A DNA stretch of 56,420 nucleotides, taken from JAVZLQ01 sp049972525. GTDB lineage: Archaea; Thermoproteota; Bathyarchaeia; Bathyarchaeales; Bathycorpusculaceae. Position numbers and translations under genes: made by a program. Shown piece by piece: positions 42,967 to 50,205 of the stretch (the first letter of the stretch is position 1; every line of letters begins with the position of its first letter). Below the pieces are notes generated by a model. That model saw only the letters and a list, made by a program, of their open reading frames with translations, was not told the DNA's origin and ran no database searches. The stretch covers positions 1 through 56,420 of the forward strand of contig JBMFKI010000007.1 of the NCBI GenBank assembly GCA_049972525.1, read 5' to 3'.

Positions 42967-43251
42967 TTAGGCTATTTTCTCCGCGACCGCGAACTTTTGA
43001 CCCACAGAAAGAATTCTAACCTTTGCTCGTTCGCCTATCTTGCTGTTAGGCACAAAAATCAGGAAGCCTTGTATCCTCGCTATTCCGTCTCCTCTGCTTC
43101 CAATGTCATCTATGACAACTTCCAACTCCTGATTCTCTTTCACCGGTGCTGATTGGAGAAATGGTCTACTTGGACGGAACCTACTTTTGCTTCCAAATCT
43201 TCTTGGTTTTCTCTGAGCATTTCTTGTTTTTTCAGGCAGCCTTCGTGGCAT
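42967..43251 (-). CDS. TRAM-domain RNA-binding protein, copy 2
   Basis: A 94-residue protein: a basic 40-residue N-terminal arm (RNAQRKPRRFGSKSRFRPSR) and a TRAM domain (ENQELEVVIDDIGSRGDGIA, FLIFVPNSKIGERAKVRILS, KFAVAEKIA). It is a paralogue of the gene at 42371: both have the G-x-GIARIQG-x-x-xFVPN core. First gene of the TRAM-OB-TRAM set, preceded by a leader with hairpin potential (43301-43340). Confidence 0.9.
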   Translation of the reverse strand: MPRRLPEKTRNAQRKPRRFGSKSRFRPSRPFLQSAPVKENQELEVVIDDIGSRGDGIARIQGFLIFVPNSKIGERAKVRILSVGQKFAVAEKIA

Positions 43252-43300
43252 ACTAAGTTTTCGTCCTTACCGCGGAACCAGCCTACAACCACAACCCTTT

Positions 43301-43340
43301 GTGTCAACGTTAGACACGCTGGGCCTTGGCATATGGCCAG
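43301..43340 (-). promoter_or_regulatory. Hairpin-rich leader of the TRAM-OB-TRAM set
   Basis: On the minus strand a TTTATATC box (plus about 43366-43373) would start transcription near 43343, leaving a leader of about 90 nt. It contains two inverted repeats: CTGGCC...GGCCCAG (43317-43340) and GTGTC-TAACGTT-GACAC (43301-43317). They could be RNA hairpins for autoregulation, a terminator of the upstream ABC genes, or an operator. Seen in sequence; role unknown. Confidence 0.35.
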
Positions 43341-43386
43341 TCATGAGCAGAAAAAGCCCTTAAACGATATAAATGTTTCTAATCAG

Positions 43387-44661
43387 CTACTCATAACGCA
43401 ATGCTTCAACAGGGTTAAGTTTTGCAGCCTTTCTAGCTGGATATAAACCGAAAATTATGCAGATAAGTATTGAAAAAATGATCGCTATCACCGTCCATTC
43501 AAAAGAGAAAACAGGGTTCAAAGTCAACCTCTGGGTTTCTGGCGCTTGAAGAACAGATTCTTGATGTTGAGGCTGCATTAGACTGGACAGCGCTTGCGCT
43601 AACCCATAAGAAAGCCCATAGCCGGTAAAGATGCCTATAAAACCGCCAATAACGCCAACCAAGACTGCTTCAGCGAGAAACATGCCTAACACTGTTCGAC
43701 TTTTTGCCCCGATAGCCTTAAGTATGCCTATCTCGCGGGTTCTTTCCATAACAGCCACGGTCATAATGTTCATTATGCCCACTCCAGCAACCAAAAGTGA
43801 AATAGAGCCTATAGCCACCAAAAACATTTGAACAACGTTTAAAATGTTATCAACTTGACGCATCAAAGCAGAAGGCACAAAAACAGTAACGGAATATGGC
43901 GGAAAAAGATTTTCAATATTCTTGCCGACGCTTTCTGCATATTGTAGATCCGAAACTTTTACAAGAACAATTTGATATGGCTCTGAATTTTCTTTAAAGA
44001 AAGGCATTTCAAGAGCAGTTTCAATTGGAATAAAAGCCCAATAATCGAAGTTTGTTATTCCAGACGTCCCTCCTTTCTCTAAAACGCCTTTAACCGTAAA
44101 AGTATTATTATAAATAACATATCCACTACTGCTTTTAACTATTAATGAAACACTATCTCCGACGCCAGCAACCATTGTTTCATTAACCATGCTGGCTTTA
44201 TAACCAAGAACTATCGATTGATTCTCACCCGATTGTGGAAACGTGCCATTTAACAAGCGAAATCGCAAAGGTAGTATCTCTTTCATTTCAGTAAAGTTTA
44301 CGGCGCCAACTGTAAAGGCACCAAGTTTCACTTCTGTCTCGTTGTAAAGCTCAGCTGTTGGCAGCGTGATTAATGGTGTCGTAGCGTTTACATGATCTAT
44401 TCTACTGATATTTTCTAAATCAGTCTGGCTAAATCCTCCACGTAAGCCAGCTGTGAAGCTTCCAGGAAAAACTATTAGGACGTTTAGTTCGAATCCCTGC
44501 TCCATCCTCTGTTTTACTTCTAATCGGAAACCTTCTCCAAGCGAGGCAATTGCTATTATTGTTGTAATTCCAATTACAACGCCAAGCGTTGTGAGTGAAG
44601 TTCTAAGTTTCCTCTGTTTTAGGTTGTCCCATGCCATTGCTAAAATTCTGGTTGCCCTCAT
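43387..44661 (-). CDS. MacB-like ABC transporter permease (FtsX domain)
   Basis: A 424-residue type VII ABC permease. The N-terminal helix (LRTSLTTLGVVIGITTIIAI) is followed by a large extracytoplasmic MacB periplasmic-core domain (about 50-270). Three C-terminal helices form the FtsX domain (VGIMNIMTVAVMERTREIGI, LKAIGAKSRTVL). MacB-type systems move peptides, lipids or large molecules at the membrane surface. It begins 3 bp after its ATPase gene. Cargo unknown. Confidence 0.92.
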   Translation of the reverse strand: MRATRILAMAWDNLKQRKLRTSLTTLGVVIGITTIIAIASLGEGFRLEVKQRMEQGFELNVLIVFPGSFTAGLRGGFSQTDLENISRIDHVNATTPLITLPTAELYNETEVKLGAFTVGAVNFTEMKEILPLRFRLLNGTFPQSGENQSIVLGYKASMVNETMVAGVGDSVSLIVKSSSGYVIYNNTFTVKGVLEKGGTSGITNFDYWAFIPIETALEMPFFKENSEPYQIVLVKVSDLQYAESVGKNIENLFPPYSVTVFVPSALMRQVDNILNVVQMFLVAIGSISLLVAGVGIMNIMTVAVMERTREIGILKAIGAKSRTVLGMFLAEAVLVGVIGGFIGIFTGYGLSYGLAQALSSLMQPQHQESVLQAPETQRLTLNPVFSFEWTVIAIIFSILICIIFGLYPARKAAKLNPVEALRYE

Positions 44662-44663
44662 GT

Positions 44664-45362
44664 CTATCCCCTTCTTGGATGCTCTTTTATTCCTTCGATT
44701 AAGCCGTCTTTAATGTGGATTATGCGGTCGGCGGTTTCTGCTACATTAGGGTCATGAGTTACTATGATAAATGTTTGTTTCCTTTCTTCATTCAGTTTCC
44801 TCATAAGCTGAACTATTTCCCAGCCAGTTTTGGTATCCAAGTTTCCTGTTGGTTCATCAGCCAAAACGATTTTCGGATTATTAATTAAGGCTCTCGCTAT
44901 AGCTACGCGTTGCTGTTCTCCACCGCTAAGCTCAGACGGCTTATGGTTCATTCGGGCTTCAAGTCCAACAAGCTTTAAAATTTCTTCAGCTCTACTCAAG
45001 GCTTCCTTTTCAGGCATTCCTCTAATTATTAGCGGTAGCTCCACATTCTTCAAAGCTGTTAGCCTTGGAAGCAAATTAAAAAATTGAAAAACAAAGCCAA
45101 TTTTGTGCAACCGCAGCTCAGCAAGTTTGTCATCACTTAATTTTAGAACATCAGCCCCATCAATGAAAATTTCACCATCATCTGGGCGATCCAGACACCC
45201 TATCAAATGTAGCAGTGTCGACTTCCCACTACCAGAAGGACCAAATATAGTTAAAAATTCGCCTTCTTCAGTTTCAAAGCTTACTCCGCGGAGAGCCGAC
45301 ACTAAAACTTTGCCCATCCGATAGCTTTTCTTAACATTATTAACCTTTAGTATCACTGTCAT
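44664..45362 (-). CDS. ABC transporter ATP-binding protein, MacB/LolD-type
   Basis: A 232-residue ABC ATPase. Walker A is GPSGSGKSTLL, the Q-loop is in VFQFFNLLPRLTALKNVELP, the signature is LSGGEQQRVAIARAL, Walker B is IVLADEPTGNLD and the switch His is in IIVTHD. The ADEPTGNLD form is typical of MacB/LolD/FtsE-class ATPases. Start ATG 45362 (MTVILKVNNVKKSY) follows GGTGAT; the ATG at 45374 is in frame but overlaps that site. It forms an operon with the permease downstream and possibly with the Yip1-like gene upstream. Confidence 0.95.
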   Translation of the reverse strand: MTVILKVNNVKKSYRMGKVLVSALRGVSFETEEGEFLTIFGPSGSGKSTLLHLIGCLDRPDDGEIFIDGADVLKLSDDKLAELRLHKIGFVFQFFNLLPRLTALKNVELPLIIRGMPEKEALSRAEEILKLVGLEARMNHKPSELSGGEQQRVAIARALINNPKIVLADEPTGNLDTKTGWEIVQLMRKLNEERKQTFIIVTHDPNVAETADRIIHIKDGLIEGIKEHPRRG

Positions 45363-45431
45363 CGCTATCACCATGAAACAAGTCTCTGCGTATCCGCTTT
45401 TTCTTATAAAGTTTGTTCGCTTTACAGCTTT

Positions 45432-46643
45432 TTACGCAAGGAGAAAGCTCATGATTAGAGTACTTGCGTAGTAGGCCACTACGGCTATTATTGCACTTTT
45501 ACTCCATGAAAATTCATTTACAATGCGAGTGGCAATCGCACATAATGCAATAGTCCATATTGATATGGCAATAGAAGTATACTGCGAAACTGTTGAGAAT
45601 AACCATGTGTCAGCTAAAAGATTCTGGTAGGCTTTTTCGCTTTCACCCGCAACTTTCCCGAGCAACTCAAGCTTATAATAAAGTGTCGGCACTCCGGAAA
45701 AAGTGGCGGTGTAAATTATTGTCTGAATAAACAACGTTATTAGGGCAAATCCTGCTAAAATTAATGATGTTTTCCATATGGTTTTGCCTCGAAAGGCTTT
45801 TGACATTATGTATATCAACCCGCCTAAGATAACCCATTGAACGGTGAACTGCATGAAAGAAGTAGTCAAATACGTGAACAAGTATTCTGAAATTTGGGTT
45901 GATGGGGAACTGAAGGTTCCGTGGAAAAATAGTCCATCGACAAGCAACGTTATGTTGGAAGGTGATGCCCATGAAAACTCCAGCCTCAGGCTTGTTATGT
46001 TCCCCCAATCAGGATTACCACTTCTTTGCCATTGTTGATTTCCTATAGGAACAGTCACGTTGTACCATGTGCTATTGTCGGAGCCGAGCTGATCAGTAAA
46101 ATTGTAAGAAAAATAGTCTGTTTCTGTTGAAAGTAGGTAAATTCTCGCATTTTCAGGCGTTTCCGCTGGGAATAGATGTTTTATGCGAAATGAAGTTTCA
46201 TTGTAATCTCCAGATTCAGAGCAATTTATCGGTCCTATGTTGTCTAGCTGCATCCATATTATTGCACTATTATTTACAGAGAACTGGATGCTCTTGTTGC
46301 CATAATAAATTGTAAGGTATACGGGTACCACTCCTAATGTGCTGTTAACGTAATCCACATCATTTTCTGTTATGCTTATCCCTGGCATGGTTGTGCTCTT
46401 CCACATAGTTGCACTTTCTGTCCACTCGTCTCTCTTTTCAGAATCTCCAATTGGTAGTGTATTTTCGACGTACGTTTTTGATAAAAGTGCGTAGGCGAAC
46501 GCCATGTTTCCAGCTATGAAAAGTATCATTACAAGTATTGGTCCGATGTATTTTGGGTTTTGGGCTATTTCTTTAAAAGCCTTCTGTGGCGCGTATATCA
46601 CTTTGAATATGCCGTACACAAACAATCTTTTAGTCTCCGCCAT
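45432..46643 (-). CDS. Yip1-like membrane protein with large outer loop
   Basis: A 403-residue membrane protein. The N-terminus, VIYAPQKAFKEIAQNPKYIG followed by a membrane helix, and the four or five C-terminal helices are typical of prokaryotic Yip1-domain proteins. Between the first and second helices lies about 190 residues of extracytoplasmic sequence rich in N-glycosylation sequons (NNS, NETS, NFT, NST, NVT, NIT). This loop looks like a beta-sandwich. It is 60 bp upstream of the MacB-type ABC genes on the same strand, so it may be an accessory of that exporter (inference). Confidence 0.8.
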   Translation of the reverse strand: MAETKRLFVYGIFKVIYAPQKAFKEIAQNPKYIGPILVMILFIAGNMAFAYALLSKTYVENTLPIGDSEKRDEWTESATMWKSTTMPGISITENDVDYVNSTLGVVPVYLTIYYGNKSIQFSVNNSAIIWMQLDNIGPINCSESGDYNETSFRIKHLFPAETPENARIYLLSTETDYFSYNFTDQLGSDNSTWYNVTVPIGNQQWQRSGNPDWGNITSLRLEFSWASPSNITLLVDGLFFHGTFSSPSTQISEYLFTYLTTSFMQFTVQWVILGGLIYIMSKAFRGKTIWKTSLILAGFALITLFIQTIIYTATFSGVPTLYYKLELLGKVAGESEKAYQNLLADTWLFSTVSQYTSIAISIWTIALCAIATRIVNEFSWSKSAIIAVVAYYASTLIMSFLLA

Positions 46644-46675
46644 TATCGTGCTTTCTCCTTTTTATTAAGGGTTTG

Positions 46676-48184
46676 CTACATTCCAAGCTTTAGTCGCCTA
46701 TAAGTAGTGTAATCTACATATTCCAAGAATGGGTTTTCCGCTTGATACCTCACTGTCAGTTTTTGGCGTTTCCGCTTTTCAGTTATTTGGCTTGTTGTTA
46801 ACAGCGAGTAGGCGTCGCTTCCAGCTCCAGAACCATAGCTAACAATTAGTATGCGTTCATCTGGTTTGGCTATGTCCAAGACTGCCGCCAAGCCAACTGG
46901 AGAAGAGCCAGAATACGTGTTGCCAAAGTTTGCCACCTGTAGTGATGGCATATACTGCTCATCCTTGAAGCCAAGCTCCCTTGCCATGCGAACTGGAAAT
47001 TGAGGGTTAGGCTGATGGGCGACGAAATAGTTTATGTCGCTTACTTGAAGGTTAAGTTTTTCCATAAGCTTTTTTGCGGCTTTTCTAATGTGCTTAAAAT
47101 ACGCTGGATCTCCCGTGAATCTCCCACCATGCATTGGGAATGGTTCACCATCCCTTCGCCAAAAATCTGGCGTATCAGAAGTGCATGAATACCATCCCTC
47201 TATTTCGGCTATTACGTCATTTTTCCCGAAAATGTAGGCACACCCGCCGAATCCGACGAAAAGGTCAAGTTCTCCACCTGGACAATCTCTCGGGGCAGCT
47301 TGAGAATTGTCTGCGCCTATTGCCATGGCGTATTGAATATTTGACTTTGGATAGCTAACAAGAGAAGCAGCGTCTTTAAACATGCTTGTGGCAGCTTTGC
47401 ACGCAAACTCCGTGTCAACAGCATCAACACCTTGAACACCTTCATCCTCTTCACCTAGTTTTAGAACTTGCGCAACCTTTGAGGCTATTGGCTTCACAGC
47501 GTACGGGTTCGACTCTGAACCAACATAAACTTTACCAACAAGCGCGCTGTCAACGCCAGAATGTATTAACGCCAATTTTCCAGCTTCAACAGCGGCTGTT
47601 ATTGCGTCTTCGTCGATGAACGGCACTGAACGAGTTATGTTGCCCTCTCTTATTCTAAACCTTGACGTGTAAACGCCGTAGCCAACTATTCCAGGCGCGT
47701 CATACTCCTTATTTGGCTTTGTAACCGTGTACTCTTGATGCGGGTAGTATTCATCTGCAAATGTGAAAGCCAAGGAAATTGTTGGTATGATGTCGCTCCT
47801 ATCAACGGAGTAGCGCCTTCTAAACCTTGGAACAACTTCTCTTCCCTCCAAAGTTGAAAAGTCTATTTCTTCATCTTGCTTTGTTATGCGATCGGTGAGC
47901 CTGCCGGGAACTTTAATTTTTCCGCCGTGAAAAGAAACTATGCCATAAATGTAGCTCCCAAGCTTTGTGAACTTGTTTGTCGGTTCATTCACAAGAGTGC
48001 AAACTTCAAGTTCACCCTTATCATAGAACAAGTCTATGTTTGCGATTTTCCCAAAGCTTTTTCTTCCGCATGAACTGCAATAGTCCCTTATCTCAAAGTA
48101 CTCTTTCCCGCATAAGAGGCAACGGCACCCCTTCAACCTGTCGCCAAGATAAGAAACCCTTCTCTCTATTGGCTCGCTACTCAT
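46676..48184 (-). CDS. DUF35 - HMG-CoA synthase fusion protein
   Basis: A 502-residue fusion. Residues 1-135 are a DUF35 domain: zinc rubredoxin-like C22, C25, C36, C39 (CLLCGKEY...CSSCGR) and an OB fold (VCTLVNEPTNKF, YGIVSFHGGKIKVPGRLTD). Residues 160-502 are HMG-CoA synthase with catalytic E200 (ITAAVEAGKLAL), nucleophile C262 (DTEFACKAATSMF) and H390 (FVAHQPNPQFP). It would condense acetyl-CoA and acetoacetyl-CoA in the mevalonate route. In methanogens these are separate chains of a thiolase/HMGCS/DUF35 complex; here DUF35 is at the N-terminus of the synthase. Three bp behind the thiolase-fold gene. Confidence 0.92.
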   Translation of the reverse strand: MSSEPIERRVSYLGDRLKGCRCLLCGKEYFEIRDYCSSCGRKSFGKIANIDLFYDKGELEVCTLVNEPTNKFTKLGSYIYGIVSFHGGKIKVPGRLTDRITKQDEEIDFSTLEGREVVPRFRRRYSVDRSDIIPTISLAFTFADEYYPHQEYTVTKPNKEYDAPGIVGYGVYTSRFRIREGNITRSVPFIDEDAITAAVEAGKLALIHSGVDSALVGKVYVGSESNPYAVKPIASKVAQVLKLGEEDEGVQGVDAVDTEFACKAATSMFKDAASLVSYPKSNIQYAMAIGADNSQAAPRDCPGGELDLFVGFGGCAYIFGKNDVIAEIEGWYSCTSDTPDFWRRDGEPFPMHGGRFTGDPAYFKHIRKAAKKLMEKLNLQVSDINYFVAHQPNPQFPVRMARELGFKDEQYMPSLQVANFGNTYSGSSPVGLAAVLDIAKPDERILIVSYGSGAGSDAYSLLTTSQITEKRKRQKLTVRYQAENPFLEYVDYTTYRRLKLGM

Positions 48185-48187
48185 AAG

Positions 48188-49384
48188 TCAAGCCCTCCCT
48201 AAAATGTAAACATAACCCTTAGTTCCAAAACCCTCAAGCTCCAGTACGCAACCACACTTCGGCTCTCCGTCAACCCTGATTTGCCGTTCACCAGCTTCAC
48301 CCATCAACTGTTTGACTACCTCGAAGATTTGAGCGCCTCCAGTTGCACCAAGCGGGTTTCCATCAGCCTTCAGTCCGCCGTTCATGTTCACGAAAAGCTT
48401 TTTCCCTTCAATTTCATAATAGCCCTTATATTCTTGGCAGCTTTGGTATATGCTTCTCCAAGCGTCTCCACGTTTACAGAAGCCCAAATCCTCCAGAGAA
48501 ACCATCTCCATGACTGTTGACTGGTCGTAAAGCTGCAAAACTTGTATGTCCCATAAGCTTATTTCAGCCATTTTAAGTGCATCTTTCATGGCAATTTCAC
48601 TAACAACGAAGCGTGTTAAATCCTGCCTTGCTGGAAAGGTAAGATAGTCAGTGGCGGATGAAAAGCCTAAAACATAAACTGGCTTTTCTGTGAACTTTTT
48701 GGCAAAATCTTCACTTGTCAATATAAGCGCAGATGCACCATCAGATACTGGCGCAAAATCGTAAAGCCCAAGCGGCCTCCGCGCCTCTTTACGCGCATTT
48801 AAAACTTGCTCAACAGTTATTTTCCTCTGATACTGAGCATACTCGTTTTTTGTTGCATGCAAATGATTCTTAACAGAAATCTGCGCCAACGCTATGTTTA
48901 GCTTCTCCAAATCATCGCCTTTTATTCCATACCTTTTCATGTAAGCCCTAAGCATAAGCTCATGATTCGCTTCAGGCGTGCATCCAGCGTAATAACTCCA
49001 AGGATCTTCCAAAAGCATCAAGTCATCGCGAATCTTGTCCCAACGGTCAGTCATCTTCTCTATACCGCCAACTAAAACAACATTGTACCTTCCAGCCTGA
49101 ATTGCGTTACAAGCATTTGACAAGGCTGAACTGAACGAGCGCGTAACTTCCATAGGAACATGAAGTTCAGTAAGCTCCGAAAGGAAGCCCTCCTCAAGTC
49201 CAAGCTTGTTGGTTATTGGCAAAAAGTAGTCTGATAGGTAGCATGCCTCTAAGTCTCTGCGTTCTATACCAGCATCCTCAGAAGCCCTAAGCCAAGCTTC
49301 TTCAATGAGCTTTTCGGGCTCCTTCTCGTAATGCTCTCCAAACTTTGTTCTTCCAACAGCAACTATAGCAGGACGATTTTGCAT
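48188..49384 (-). CDS. Thiolase-fold protein with replaced active-site residues
   Basis: A 398-residue protein of the SCP2-thiolase group, recognisable from VVLVGGIEKMTD, LYDFAPVSDGASALIL and NMNGGLKADGNPLGATG. A gapless comparison by eye with SCPx thiolase puts Thr81 (EVTRSFSSAL) where the nucleophilic Cys (NNCATGSTAL) should be. The HDCF His is Tyr286 (LQLYDQS), and the GHP His is Asn343 (DGNPLG). So classical thiolysis or Claisen condensation seems unlikely. It is co-transcribed with the DUF35-HMGCS fusion. It could be a structural partner, or an aldolase-type enzyme as in the Ltp2-DUF35 pairs of steroid degradation. A ribosome site (AAGGTG) precedes the ATG. Confidence 0.85.
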   Translation of the reverse strand: MQNRPAIVAVGRTKFGEHYEKEPEKLIEEAWLRASEDAGIERRDLEACYLSDYFLPITNKLGLEEGFLSELTELHVPMEVTRSFSSALSNACNAIQAGRYNVVLVGGIEKMTDRWDKIRDDLMLLEDPWSYYAGCTPEANHELMLRAYMKRYGIKGDDLEKLNIALAQISVKNHLHATKNEYAQYQRKITVEQVLNARKEARRPLGLYDFAPVSDGASALILTSEDFAKKFTEKPVYVLGFSSATDYLTFPARQDLTRFVVSEIAMKDALKMAEISLWDIQVLQLYDQSTVMEMVSLEDLGFCKRGDAWRSIYQSCQEYKGYYEIEGKKLFVNMNGGLKADGNPLGATGGAQIFEVVKQLMGEAGERQIRVDGEPKCGCVLELEGFGTKGYVYILGRA

Positions 49385-49466
49385 TCACGTTGCACCTTCA
49401 CCGTTATGCAATTATCCCTTTCAATTAAAACTTTTAAGTGTTTGCCATTTCACGGCTACACAAAGT

Positions 49467-49562
49467 TCATAATTTCATAAAGGCATATGCTGGCAACAGG
49501 GCGAAAACGAAGAAAAATACGTGGAAATGCTTAGATCCTGGGAAGCCGTACACGACGGGGAA
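49467..49562 (-). other. Possible remnant of a membrane-protein C-terminus
   Basis: In the 278-bp gap 49385-49662 a start-less minus frame reads VYGFPGSKHFHVFFFVFALL and ends PAYAFMKL. It looks like the last helix of a lost membrane protein but is too short to assign. The rest of the gap is A/T-rich with the promoter of the next gene. Confidence 0.2.
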
Positions 49563-49648
49563 TAGTCATATTCGAGATAAAACGTGAAAACTCTATGATT
49601 GAACCGATAATTTCAATTATGAAGAAGCCATTACAATTTTTCTTACTT

Positions 49649-49654
49649 AGGAGG
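49649..49654 (+). promoter_or_regulatory. Shine-Dalgarno site before a CTG codon
   Basis: AGGAGG with ideal 8-nt spacing to CTG 49663; the in-frame stop TAG at 49657-49659 rules out any start further upstream. Confidence 0.55.
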
Positions 49655-49662
49655 ACTAGAAT

Positions 49663-50205
49663 CTGGATTCAAAGAGAAAGACCGCTCTACTAGGCTTGGT
49701 GTTCTTGGCTTTCCTTGCAATAGCCTATGTTGAAAACACGCTTTTCTTTAACAGTGTTGGCAACTTTTTCAGCAACCAGCTTCTCGCCATGTTCATGCTT
49801 TTCATACATAACACGCTTGCAATTTCGCTTATTTTGCTCGGCATGACCTTTTACGTAAACCTAGTTGTTTCAAACTTCTTTAAGAGAGAGAAGTACGCGG
49901 ATGTTTTGCTTCAACACCCTCGAATTTTTGCAGTAATATTCACGATAGTTGTGCTTTTCCTAAGTATTCTGCGTGTTGCTGCGATGACCTATGGCGAAAT
50001 AGACATTGCGTATTTGCCGCAGATTTTGTTTATAAGCACACCCGTTGGAATTATAGAGGGATATGGCGTTTATCTAACGATTAGCAAAACGTTAAGCAGA
50101 ACGATGTCCACGAAGGATTTGATTTTTATTTATGCGATATTCCTAATCGCAGCCGTAATAGAAGTTGGCTTCATAAATCTCCTCGAGTTTGTCACAAGAT
50201 TTTAG
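49663..50205 (+). CDS. Integral membrane protein, likely CTG start
   Basis: A 180-residue protein with four or five hydrophobic helices (GLVFLAFLAIAYVENTLFF, LLAMFMLFIHNTLAISLIL, IFAVIFTIVVLFLSIL, LIFIYAIFLIAAVIEVGFI). I do not recognise the family. The perfect Shine-Dalgarno AGGAGG (49649-49654) is 8 nt before CTG 49663, which would give LDSKRKTALLG, a basic N-terminus fitting the positive-inside rule. The only canonical start near is TTG 49696 inside the first helix, without a ribosome site. It overlaps the nicotinate phosphoribosyltransferase gene tail-to-tail by 4 bp. Confidence 0.72.
   Translation: MDSKRKTALLGLVFLAFLAIAYVENTLFFNSVGNFFSNQLLAMFMLFIHNTLAISLILLGMTFYVNLVVSNFFKREKYADVLLQHPRIFAVIFTIVVLFLSILRVAAMTYGEIDIAYLPQILFISTPVGIIEGYGVYLTISKTLSRTMSTKDLIFIYAIFLIAAVIEVGFINLLEFVTRF

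Noticed and set aside
46676..49384. Reading the thiolase/HMGCS pair as a polyketide or bacterial FabH/OleA system
   Set aside because: The synthase has HMGCS-specific E/C/H blocks and a DUF35 domain, the known archaeal mevalonate context; there is no acyl-carrier or ketoreductase gene nearby.
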